Shown: in pieces, positions 12,936 through 22,261 of the stretch
Position numbering within the stretch: the first letter of the stretch is position 1
Layout of the letters: every line of letters starts with the position of its first letter
Translations under genes and position numbers: made by a program
Notes under the pieces: model-generated
Told to the model about the DNA's origin: nothing
Seen by the model: only the letters and a program-made list of their open reading frames with translations
Database searches by the model: none
Assembly (NCBI GenBank): GCA_028641055.1
Contig: CM054059.1
Coordinates: 108,388,263 to 108,452,262, forward strand
Origin: Alopecurus myosuroides
Taxonomy: Eukaryota; Streptophyta; Magnoliopsida; Poales; Poaceae
Direction: 5' to 3'
DNA: 64,000 bases

Positions 12936-13874
12936 TTAGTTCTTCATGGACACCGGTCCCGAACTGGCGTGACCGGTGCACATTCTCCACATGTTAGACT
13001 TTTTCATGACGAGTACCGGGTTTGCTAGCCAACCCGGGTAAGGCGTTTCCATGACATGGCCGGTTGTGAGTGATCGTGCAGCTTCTTCTTCTGTGGCGGA
13101 TTGTTTGGAGGGGTCATCCTTGACAAAAGCCACCATTTTAGCATCTTGTGTTACCTTGGATTTTGCTCGTTCGCCTTCAGTACTCGGCCTTTTTGATGTG
13201 GCTCTACCCTCCGGGTCTGCTTGAGACCGGTACTGCTTGAGTTCTTCTTTTCTACAGGCCTGCTCGGCCATTGCTGCATCTCCTTCGTCGCATTCAGCTG
13301 CTATGTCTCGATTTCCATGTATGGTAATGGTCTTCTTGGGACCCGGGATTTTTAGCTGTAGATATACGTAACACGGCCTAGCCATGAATTTGGCGTAAGC
13401 CGTCCTTCCAAATAATGCGTGATAAGGGCTGCGCAATTTGACTACCTCAAAGGTAAGCCACTCAATTCGATAGTTATCCTTTGACTCTCCAAAGGCTACC
13501 TCCAATGCGATTTTTCCCTCGGGGCATGCTGAATGACCCGGCACTATCCCATGAAAAACTGTTGAGCTTTTTTGCAGCTGAGATTCCTTGAGACCCATGC
13601 GTAGGAAGGTTTCCCAATACAGTATATTGATGCTGCTTCCACCATCCATTAAAACCTTTTTCAGTTCGTACCCGTTGACTTGCGGTGCGACTACTAGTGC
13701 CAAGACTCCTGGGTGCTCCACTCTTTCTGGATGATCCCTTCTGCTCCATGTTACCTCCTGTTCTGACCATCTCAAGTACCTCGGGACAGCTAACGAAACT
13801 GAGTTGACCGCTTGCTTCAGTATCTTTTTGTCCTTGTTAGAGCCTCCTGTGGTATGCACATGATATTGACCCAA
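12936..13874 (-). CDS. Protease frame with truncated reverse transcriptase start, element A
   Basis: The frame overlaps the end of gag by about 58 bases in the -1 frame. It includes a retroviral-type aspartic protease with active-site block VLMDGGSS (catalytic Asp codon about 13644-13646), where DGG replaces the usual DTG/DSG as in many Tat elements, and the later YHALFGRTAYAKFMA block. It then enters the linker to reverse transcriptase and reads NPVLVMKKSNMWRMC, the usual first block of the RT domain. Immediately after this the rest of pol is missing and the frame stops at 12936. The same end is found in E, so the deletion predates the spread of the family. Confidence 0.85.
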   Translation of the reverse strand: MGQYHVHTTGGSNKDKKILKQAVNSVSLAVPRYLRWSEQEVTWSRRDHPERVEHPGVLALVVAPQVNGYELKKVLMDGGSSINILYWETFLRMGLKESQLQKSSTVFHGIVPGHSACPEGKIALEVAFGESKDNYRIEWLTFEVVKLRSPYHALFGRTAYAKFMARPCYVYLQLKIPGPKKTITIHGNRDIAAECDEGDAAMAEQACRKEELKQYRSQADPEGRATSKRPSTEGERAKSKVTQDAKMVAFVKDDPSKQSATEEEAARSLTTGHVMETPYPGWLANPVLVMKKSNMWRMCTGHASSGPVSMKN

Positions 13875-16636
13875 TTGTTTGGGGTTAGCCTGGAAATCTC
13901 CTGCCCCCCTTGGTTATTACCTTGATTTCCAGCCGCCGGGTTACCAACTGGGGGTGGGTCGTTGCCCGGGTTTGCCCCTGGACCCGGTCCTCCTCCCCGT
14001 CCTGCACCTCGCATAGCTCTGTGCACTTCCTCATTTTTCCATCTTTGTAAATCGGCGCACTGTTCTAGGGAGTGGTTAGCTGGCCTGCCATTCCTGCTGT
14101 GCTTCGGGCATGCCATCCTGAATATGTCCCAACTGTTACCCGGCCTTGGCGGACCTTGATAGTTTCCTCCATTGTGGTTACCTCCGCTGAAATTTCCTTC
14201 TGCTCTGGGCCTCGAAGACCCGGCTTCTGTGTTGGCGACAAACTCGGAGCCTCCTTCGAACGGGCGCTTGTTCTGGCTATTTCCGTTATTACCTGATGCT
14301 GATCCATTGCCGGTTCTTCCGTTATTGCTTGTGTTTGCTTTTACCTTCTTGGCATCAGCTTCCTCTTCTGTAGTATCTGTCGCAGCGTGTTTGTTGCACG
14401 CATCCATCAATTCTCCCATTGTAACTTCCGACGCATTTCAACTGGACTTCATGCGAGTTAACTTTTGCACTAAAGGTATATACTTGCATGTTTTTGCCAT
14501 GGCCTGTAGTGCATCCTTGGGCTGGATATCCGTGGATGAGTGAAGTATCTCCATAACCCGGCGCACCCAACTACGCGCCGATTCTCCCTTCTTCTGGATG
14601 CATCGCTCTAGATCATCAATAGTGAATAATTTCCTGCAGGTCCCATGAAAGTGCTTGACAAACGCGGTCTTCAATTCCTCCCAGGACTTGATCGATCCTT
14701 CCGGCAAATTGGTGAACCACAACTTTGCTGCTCCTTCTGACATCATCAGGTACATGAACTTGGCTTGGAGGTTCTCGGACGCGTTGCGAATTGACATTGC
14801 CATCTCGTAACTGCTTAGCCATGTTTCGGGATCCATAGTTGGCTCATAATTCACTACTTTCCCTGGCTCTTTGAATTTTTCCGGGTAAGGTTCAGCTTTG
14901 ATACTGTCCGAGAGACACTTAGACCCCGCAAGAACGGTTGAGGCCGGCCTTGCTCTAGAAACGTGTGATACCGCGGGGGGCGCGGCTGGGCGCGATGCTG
15001 CGGGAAGTCCATGCGCTGCAGACCCGGCCGCGGCCCTCCGAGCCCTAGAACTGTCCACGACGGCCTGTGCTGCTGATGCTGCCTGAGCGCGGGGAGGAGG
15101 CGGCATTTGCTGCTGCTCTTCCCTCCGCCGCGCTGGACTTGTTTGGATATTCCCTTGCTGTTGACTGACATATGGCGTCCCGTGCATACCGCTTCTGTGA
15201 TCCGGATAATTGGCTTGCTGTGCCACCGCAGTGTGCAACAGATCGATGGCTTGCCGAGTCTTCTCTGCATGGGGCGACTCTCCCACAGGGATTTGATTCA
15301 ACGCGAGTGTCGCTGCATATACATTGTCCATGGGGTTATTGTAGTGGCCGGCTGGTGTGCGGAATCGTGATGGTGGCGGTGGTGGTAGATCGTTGCCGGT
15401 TGTGACTCTAGTTTGTGGTGGGGGTAACCCGGTCCGCTCATTCGCCGGATGTGTCGCTGCTGTCACCTGTTGGGGTGCGGTTCCCTGGTTCACCACTGGT
15501 ATCGGCTGATCCTGAGGTGTAACAAATAAATTAGCCGGATTAATAACCCCGCCCATTGCTGGTAACCTGGTGTGGTGCCTTTGATGTATTCTAGACGTTT
15601 CCCCTCGGAGCCGAGTTTCCAACGCATCTAGCTCACGCTGCCGCGTGGCCATCCCTTGCCTTTCTGCCTCTACCTGCCTTCTTTGCTGTTCCAGCGCACG
15701 ACGAGCCACATCCAGATCCCTGACGCGTTCCGCTGCGTTTTCCGGAGTGATAACCGTTGCGAGAACCGTGGGGTCTAGAATCAGATTATTATCGAATAAG
15801 GCCGGGTGGCGCGGGTTCGAAGGACCCGCCCCTGGTGTCCGGTTTTCTAAGAATCCGAACGTATTTGCATGCAACTCTTCATCCGTTGCTCTGCTGGTTA
15901 CTGATGCCGACTCTCCATCAACCCGGGCCAAGACCGGGTCTCCGTTAGCCGCGCCCTGTTGCTGGGCCACTGCCTGAGCCGCCCCGACTGATGCCGCGGT
16001 TGCGTTTCCTTGGTTGAGATTGGCCGCGGGGGCCGCATAGACTGCGACTCGGCGTACGATATCCGGTGTAAATTCATGCTGTTCTTCCTCACCGTTCTCC
16101 TCCTCATACCGGTTTTCCAGTAGATCCAGGATAGACCCGGTATCATCTTCTCTTTCGGCCCGGTCGCGTGGGGTCCATGCCGGCTCCTCCGGCTGTTCCC
16201 ACTCCGCGACGGGTTCTTCTGCCGGATGTGTCGTTCCAATCGATTCTTCATCATCTGATCGGATAGACGTGGCTTTTCCTGGCATAGAATCAGATCCAAC
16301 GTTGGCAGGGATCGAATTGGAAGCACATACCATACCAATGAAGACGCTGATCCGGCCGATTGTCACGACGGATCCGGATTCGAGGTGATCCGACTCCGGC
16401 CCCCTGCCGGAATCGTCCACCATCTTTTCTCCTTCGTGGTCGATGTAGATTTCGCCGATGACAAGATTCTCCATGCCCTTCTGAGCTTGTCCCGTGATGT
16501 AAACACCTTTGGACGCAGGCCTCACGGTGGGCGCCAACTGTCGTGGGATAATCACGGCAGATGTTACCGGGGGTAACTGATCTTGGGGCAAGACGACACA
16601 GGTATTTGGGAGAGGGTTTAGCTCAGAGGAAAACAT
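13817..16636 (-). pseudogene. gag of element A, one nonsense codon
   Basis: The frame has 940 codons from ATG 16636 to TGA 13817. The first ~33 codons lie inside the 5' LTR and the frame continues through the primer site. The N-terminal half is acidic, Ala/Gln-rich and low in complexity. A Retrotrans_gag-type (PF03732) region lies around residues 590-730 (blocks include MDPETWLSSYEMAMSI, KLWFTNLPEGSIKSW and AFVKHFHGTC). A Gly/Asn-rich tail follows, with a zinc-knuckle-like CX2HX9HX4C (CPKH...H....C). TGA at 14438-14440 replaces the CGA Arg codon present in E, a C-to-T change at CpG. The product would form the particle and bind RNA. Confidence 0.88.
16518..16537 (-). other. Primer binding site of element A
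   Basis: The sequence TTGGCGCCCACCGTGAGGCC starts one base after the 5' LTR on the minus strand. The equivalent site in E (54983-55002) differs by one base. A TGGCGCC start is usual for Tat and Athila elements. I do not assign the tRNA. Confidence 0.75.
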
Positions 16637-17018
16637 GGTGCAATTCGATCTGGTAGCCGGCAATCAAAGTCGCCGAGTCTCCAATCTTGATATAACAACT
16701 CAATTCTAGGATTACACTGGATGCTCGATATCAAGCGCTATTGCTAGGGTTCTTAGATCTCTGTCTAAAACTGGACCTGGGAGTCGGTTTATAAAGCACC
16801 CGTACCCCCTGGCTTATTCCCCAAGGCGCACCCTGGATCCTACCCGGACACGGCGCACAAACCCTAGCTTTCCTTTACAATAACCCACAATCCGGGTTGC
16901 TGGGCCTACAAACTTGGGCCTCCACAAGCTTCCTTATCCTTAGCCGGATCCTGCGCACCGTCCTTTGGGCCGGGTTACTCCTTGGAGTTTGGCCTACCGG
17001 GTTATCATCCCCCCGTCA
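16539..17018 (-). repeat. 5' LTR of element A
   Basis: 480 bp, TG...CA, identical by eye to 7030-7509. On the minus strand it carries a TTTATAAACC TATA box and, in its last ~98 bases, the in-frame start of gag. The right flank CAAAG (17019-17023) is the target duplication. Confidence 0.93.
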
Positions 17019-18579
17019 CAAAGGTTAGTAATTGTGCGAGAGAAATATGAGTCGGATAAAGGGGTGATGGCCGGTTCTTACTGGAGGAGCCGGGTTATCA
17101 CGCGTGAAGGGGCTAAGGTCGGATATGCTCCGGATCACCTCCAGCTTCTCGGCCAAGAAATTTTTCATGGCTTTGTTTACATCCGAGGCCGGGTAAGTTT
17201 TCTCCGAGTAACGGAGAGAGTCGGTGACGTGCCCGGAGTAGTTGCACATGAGTTTGGGCCGGATGCTGTTGGGCTGAATCCGGCATCTTACCCAGGTTTT
17301 AATCAGATTGAGCCCAAGGAGACCTTGGGCCGAGAGTACAGCAAGTTTATGAAGGAGAGGCTGGATAGATTGCCTCTCGGCCTCGGGTGCAAAGGAGTTG
17401 AGGTTATCGGACAGAGTGAGGGTATCATCGGAGAAACCCGGCAATGGCTTCTCGCCGGGTAAAGAGGTAGACTCCTCCACAGACCAGGAGGGCCCCGTCG
17501 CCACTCTCTCGGCACGGTTTGCATTGAAAGAGTTCGAGGAATAGAGCAAGGTTGGGAGGAACGCACAAATAGGCTTCACATAAAACTATGAAATGACAGA
17601 TATTGAGCATGGAATTGGGGCCGATATCGAATACCCGGAGCTTGTAGTGGTACAGGAGCTCCCGGAAGAAAGGGTGACCCGGGGGGTGGAAACCCCGGAT
17701 CACATGCTTGACAAAAACCACCACCTCATCTAGACTCGGAGAAGGCCGAGTCTCCTCGCCGGGTACCCTCCAGTGGATCTCCGACCGAGTGGGCAGAACA
17801 CCCGACTCGGTTAGTTCATCGAGCTTAGCCTTTGTGACAGTCGATTTCGCCCAGTTGGCAGAAATCGACTGACCCGGCTTTTGCTTGCCGACCGGGTGTT
17901 TGCCCTTTGACTTGGCACTGGCCTTAGGATCCATCGAGTGTAGATCTAAAAGGAGCAAAATGCAAAGTGTGAATATCGAGAGACCCGGAAAGTACAGCTA
18001 TCCGACTTAATGAGAAGAAGAAAGGGCAAAATGTCTAAAGTACTTGCAAAATTTGGCAATTGGATCTAGTCAAGAACATATAGAGGAAAACTATGAGATG
18101 GTGAGATAGCAAAAGTGTGTGGAATGGCATAGAAATGGATTAGGTACGAACTGTGGAAGAACATGAGGTTGGGGATTACGAAAGCATGACAAGCTAATGA
18201 GGAATAGTGGAAAACTAGAGGGCAAGATTGGATCCAATCTAACCACGTGAAATCAAAATCTAGATCTAAGGAATTGAAGGAACTTACCGGATGGTTTGGA
18301 GGAGATGCGCGGCGGCGACGGTTAGCTCGACGGCGGCGGTGCCTTCAGATCTCCGGTGGCTTGCTCGTGGGCGTTGCGGCGGGGGTTGACGGCGGCGTTG
18401 CGGGAGCAGACAGTGGCGACCAGGCGGCGGCGACGCAGCTCCGGCGGCGTCCTTGCGGGCGGCGGCGTGGTTTCGCTGGTGCGAGCTCGAGCTCGGGCTC
18501 GCGGGCGCAAAGATGGAGTGGAGAGAGAGAGAGAAGAAGAGGAAGTGACCGGTAGATCTAGGGTTGACCCCTGGAGGCC

Positions 18580-18587
18580 TATTTATA
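18580..18587 (-). promoter_or_regulatory. TATA box of the antisense gene in element B
   Basis: TATAAATA on the minus strand, about 390 bp inside B's 3' LTR (which begins at 18981). A GC-rich 5' UTR exon follows down to the splice donor at 18288. Position and sequence match 7890-7897 of A. Confidence 0.65.
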
Positions 18588-18980
18588 GGTGCGAGGGAGA
18601 AATGCCCTAGGTTTAGGCGGCAAGCGGGAAATTTTCGGAAAAAGGTAATCCGGCCCGGATATTTGGGGATAAGTATCAATATACCCGTTGCGAGATATCC
18701 GGATCAAGATTGAGATGGATTACGGGCGTGATATTCGGACTGATTGACAACGGTACGAAGCTGGGTCTTGTCACGTTTTCTCGGAGTGTTGACCCGGGAA
18801 AATGATGTTTTGGCTCGGGAAAAACCGGGTTATTATATGGACCGCCTACGGAGCAAGGCCTAGCTATTATCAAAGCACACTAACCCGGTATTTTATGAGT
18901 TTGAATGTTTATTGTTTTTGCAGGGAATAGCGTGCGCTTCATGGTTGACTCCGAGAAGCCCAAACTATTCTGGGGACTAC

Positions 18981-19220
18981 TGATGGAGGGATGCTAACCC
19001 CGGTAGGCTCATACCAAGGTGAAACCTGGCCCAAAGGGAATCGTGCAAGACCCGGCTCAAGGAAGAGGAGTTTCTAGAAGGCCCAAGAAGGAACATAGGC
19101 CCTGTAACCCGTTCCTTTGGGGTTACTATTAGGAAACTTAGGGTTGTGTGCGGTTTCCGGGTAGGATTCCGAGTGTGCCTTGTATAGGAAGCCAGGGAGC
19201 CGGGTAACATATAAGCCGGC
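18981..19220 (+). repeat. 3' LTR of element B, first part
   Basis: It starts TGATGGAGGGATGCTAACCC, parallel to TGACGGGGGGATGATAACCC of the A/E LTR. The upstream bases TTCTGGGGACTAC match those before the LTR of A. The LTR is cut by element C at 19220/19221. The last bases before the cut are TATAAG (19210-19215), the LTR TATA box, then CCGGC, the target site of C. Confidence 0.85.
19216..19220. repeat. Target site duplication of element C (left copy)
   Basis: CCGGC here and at 30580-30584 flanks element C. The left copy directly follows the TATAAG box of B's LTR. Confidence 0.85.
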
Positions 19221-19596
19221 TGAAAGCGCATGGTTCCCCCTCCATTTTTAATTTGCTTGTAAACCTTTGGATCCTCAATATAGTTTGATCTCCCTCCATC
19301 TATTTATAGTTGGATATATGCACTTGAGTTCACTCATATCATGAGGAATGCATACACTGTGGGGGAGCTCTTACTATATTGGCCTTGTAATCTTCTTGCC
19401 CATTTCGGCAATGGATGCCAATGTGGGAGAAGTTTAGAGGGTTTAAGGGAATTTGGTTTATGCTTTAGTTTTGTTCTTAAGCATTTGCCTTTCCATGTGC
19501 TATTGCATCCTTGCTCTTATTTTAGCATGTTTGCTTTATTCATCATATAAACCCTCGTAAAAAGGGATTGTCATCAATTACCAAAATGGGGGAGAT
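19221..19596 (+). repeat. Left stub of element C: LTR start fused to the internal 3' end
   Basis: Bases 19221-19240 equal the first 20 bases of C's LTR. From about 19241 to 19596 the sequence is nearly identical to 27672-28022, the internal region just before the 3' LTR, including the ATGGGGGAGAT tract. The stub runs straight into the full 5' LTR. The TSD is outside the stub, so it was part of the inserted or later rearranged unit and is not flanking DNA. Confidence 0.85.
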
Positions 19597-22207
19597 TGAA
19601 AGCGCATGGTTCCCCCATATGTGGTTTTGGTAATTAATGACAATCCTTATGGACTAATGTTTGCATTGAGTTATCCTTGTAGATCTTGTCCATAGGAAAT
19701 AATGGAGTTCATGTGTTGAACTCTATTAGCTTCCTTGAGGGCCATTGTTATATTTATGGATTTATATGAAGAATGGTCTTGGTTTGAGTTGAGCTTATTG
19801 CTAGTATGTCTTGAAGAAAAGGATTAGGTGATCTTTCATTATCATCTTCAAGACATCATCTTTATAAGTGAGAAGCAAAGATACAAGGTTGATCAAGCAA
19901 GCGATCAACACAAAAAGCTACAAGTTGTACCAAGTGGGTTTGTGTATCTCATGGTATGGTAAGCAATTGTCAATATAGCTTTGTGAACTAACCCATGATA
20001 TGTGTGTGTCGCATCTCTACGTGTTGTTAGGTATCTTTCCATGGGCATGAACCAAAAGAAAGATTTCATATAGGCCATGGTCTTTGTCGTCGTCAAGCGG
20101 TGTTCGTCATCTAGCTTGACGTGGTAAGCTCAAGTGAAGCATCTAGAAGATATCCTATGCTTGATGCTTGCCACCCTTTTGGAGATTGTGGCCTTGTGAA
20201 GATTTTCTGAAGGGTCTCTCCCATAATGGTGTATGGGGGAGCTAGTCTCTCCCATAATGGTGTATGCGGGAGCAACTTGCAAGTCTTCATCAAGCGGAGC
20301 TTGTGCTAGCAAGCGCAATCAAGAAAGAAGATCCTACTTGCGAGAGTCAAGATCGTCATCATCTAGCTCAAGTGGAATTCTCAAGGCAAAGGTATAATAT
20401 TGATAGGTATTCTATTTTACCGGTCTCGTATCTTGGGAGACCGGGTTATAGGATAGATAGTCGTACTATCAAGAGGGGCTCTCAAGTGAGTAACTTGATC
20501 GGATCGTTATGGAGAGCTCAAAATTTTGCATACTTTGCATATCATCTTTCTTGGTTCTTATTTGGATTTTGTCTCCTTTGGGTTTTAGTGCTTGTCGTGA
20601 TCTTCATGACAAGCCTTGGTTTCTCGAAAACGGATTTTGTAAGAAAAACTTGTTGCGATTTCGGCGGTGAAAATATTCCGTTCATCTTTGAGAATGTTCC
20701 CACACCTTCCATGTGTGGTAACTTCTCCATACTTTGAGATACTCCTTGCTGTTATATTTCCAATGCAATTGGATTTACCTCGTTCGGAGTTCATTTGCAA
20801 AAGTTATGGGGTTTCTAGTTCAGCCTCTCTGTTTCAGAACTCAACCGGATTATTCTAACCGGATTATTCCGGGCAACCGGATATTCCGGTTAGGGTAGTT
20901 TTGGTCCATATTCGGGACAGAGATGAGCCGGATTATTTGGAACCAGATTATTCGGAGGAGCCGGATATTCCGGTTGTTGGTGATGTTGTTCGAAAACGGC
21001 TAAGGACCGGAGCCAAATCTTTCAGAAGTGAACCGGATTATTTGAACCGGATTATTCGGTGCAAGCCGGATATTCCGGTTTGGGCAATTTTCGGACCATA
21101 TTTCACACAGTCATGGGCCGGATTATTTGTACCGGATTATTCACTTCGAACCAGTTTTTCCGGTCAGACCGGATATTCCGGTCCAGTTTTGAACCGGATA
21201 TTCCGGTCTACTCTGCACACAAACGACTAGTTTTTGTGGGGACCTATTTAAGGGGGCTTTCTTCCCCATTGGTCCCCAAGCCTTCTAAGCACGATTTTCC
21301 CCCTATCCCCCACCATTGTTGACCTTGGAAAGCTTGCCCCTCTCCCAATCCCTCCTATGATTCTTGCATATCTTTGAGGGAGAAGGTAGAGGAGATCTAG
21401 ATCTACATTTCCACCAATTCATCTTCCTTCTTAGTGAGGGAAACTTAGTAGATCTTGATCTTGGAGTTCTTGGTTTTTCTCCTCCATTGTTATTCCTCTC
21501 TTATTCCCCCATAGGCATTGGTTGCTTTGTTGGAATTTGAGAGTGAAGGATTTGAGCACTTGTGCTCTTGCCATTTGCATCGGTTGCATCGGTTTGCTCT
21601 CTCCACGAGGATTCGTGGAAGTTGAAAGTTTGTGAGCTTGTTACTCTTGGGTCTTGGACCCTAGACGACTTGTGGTGTTCTTGGGAGCGTCTAATTGAGT
21701 TGTGGATGCGTGCCCCAAGATTGTGGTGACACCGAGAGCCTCCAATTGAGTTGTGGATGCGTGCCTCGGGTTTGAAGGTTGCCAATAGTGGAAGGTGAAC
21801 TAGGCCTTTGTGGTGGGGTTCATCGGAGAATAGGGTGAGGCCTTTGTGGCGTTGAGTAGTCCTTCGTGATGATCTCACACCCCTCCAACGAGACGTATTC
21901 CCCTTTGTGGGAGGAACTCGGGAATACATCTTCGTCTCCGTGTGCCTCGGTTATTTCTATACCCGAGCTTTTTACTTATGCAATTTACATTGTGATAGCC
22001 TTAGAGCTTGAAGTTATATATCTTGCTATCACCTTGTTACTTGTCTTGCTTAGCATAAGTTGTTGGTTCATCTAGTTTACCCTAGAATATTTAGGTTGTA
22101 TGCTTGTTAATTTAAACACCTAGTTTATTTCCGCATTTAGCAAGCATTAACCAGAAAAGTTTTAATCGCCTATTCACCCCCCTCTAGGCGACGTCGTTGT
22201 CCGTTCA
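19597..22207 (+). repeat. 5' LTR of element C
   Basis: 2,611 bp, TGAAAGCGCATGG... to ...GTCCGTTCA, paired with 28023-30579. It is about 54 bp longer than the 3' LTR. The extra length comes from a ~30-bp tandem duplication around 20213-20274 (two copies of TCTCCCATAATGGTGTATG) and small repeat-unit gains near 21040 and 21580. A TATA-like CTATTTAAG lies at 21244-21252. Confidence 0.9.
20844..21208 (+). repeat. Interspersed CCGGAT(T)ATTC repeats in the 5' LTR of element C
   Basis: About 13 copies of a CCGGATTATTC or CCGGATATTCCGG motif, spaced by 3-70 bases, lie just upstream of the TATA-like box at 21244. CCGGATATTCCGG has perfect 5-base palindromic arms around TAT. The matching array in the 3' LTR is at 29238-29590. 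Confidence 0.8.
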
Positions 22208-22209
22208 AT

Positions 22210-22221
22210 TGGTATCAGAGC
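22210..22221 (+). other. Primer binding site of element C (tRNA-iMet type)
   Basis: TGGTATCAGAGC begins three bases after the 5' LTR. This is the standard plant copia primer site, complementary to the 3' end of initiator tRNA-Met. Confidence 0.93.
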
Positions 22222-22261
22222 CTCGTCTCTCTTTATTAGGCTTTACATCCTAGAGAGTACG

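Larger units (their letters stand above)
7030..17018 (-). mobile_element. Element A: non-autonomous Tat-like LTR retrotransposon (gag + protease + antisense gene, pol deleted)
   Basis: The element is complete, with 480-bp LTRs at 7030-7509 (3') and 16539-17018 (5') and the target duplication CAAAG at 7025-7029 and 17019-17023. Read on the minus strand the order is 5' LTR, primer site, gag, protease frame, a remnant of the reverse transcriptase start, non-coding spacer, antisense gene (on +), 3' LTR. Total length is 9,989 bp. The two LTRs look identical base by base, so this is the youngest insertion I can date here. It sits in an intron of B's antisense gene. The rest of RT, RNase H and integrase are missing. 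Confidence 0.92.
1205..18587 (-). pseudogene. Antisense spliced gene of element B (putative gypsy-type transposon domain protein), disrupted
   Basis: The gene runs opposite to the element. TATAAATA lies at 18580-18587 (minus). The 5' UTR exon ends at donor 18288. ATG is at 17934, in the exon 17082-17945. Further exons are 6920-7004, 6733-6830, 2816-3063, 2320-2725, 1967-2168 and 1205-1869, the last ending in TGA. Boundaries are GT-AG and match those of copy A, except that the interval equal to A's exons 5-6 reads as one exon here. The first coding exon carries the PF04195-like domain (blocks include HPFFRELL, LRVFDIGPNS, FQCKPCRESGDG); a coiled coil and the conserved C-terminal region follow. 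Lesions: a deletion with frameshift near 17450-17520, a TAG replacing a Trp codon in exon 6920-7004, and an in-frame TAA near 2630. Insertions A and F both lie in introns, so neither breaks an exon. Confidence 0.75.

Noticed and set aside
13962..16576. Plus-strand frames opposite gag of A (and minus-strand ones opposite gag of E)
   Set aside because: They mirror the gag codons, have no splice or domain evidence, and appear only because gag is strongly biased in composition.
20264..20737. A 157-codon frame in the 5' LTR of C and its relative at 28767-29132 as a gene
   Set aside because: It lies in the LTR, carries no known domain and differs in start and length between the two LTRs. The hydrophobic stretch alone does not support a protein.
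20844..21208. CRISPR-like array
   Set aside because: Spacing is irregular (3-70 bases), repeats are short and variable, the context is a plant LTR, and no associated genes exist.
20901..21322. Frames encoding repeated EPDY/EPDIPV units in C's LTR as a repeat protein
   Set aside because: The peptide repeats follow directly from the CCGGATTATTC DNA repeats, and the frames are broken differently in the two LTRs.
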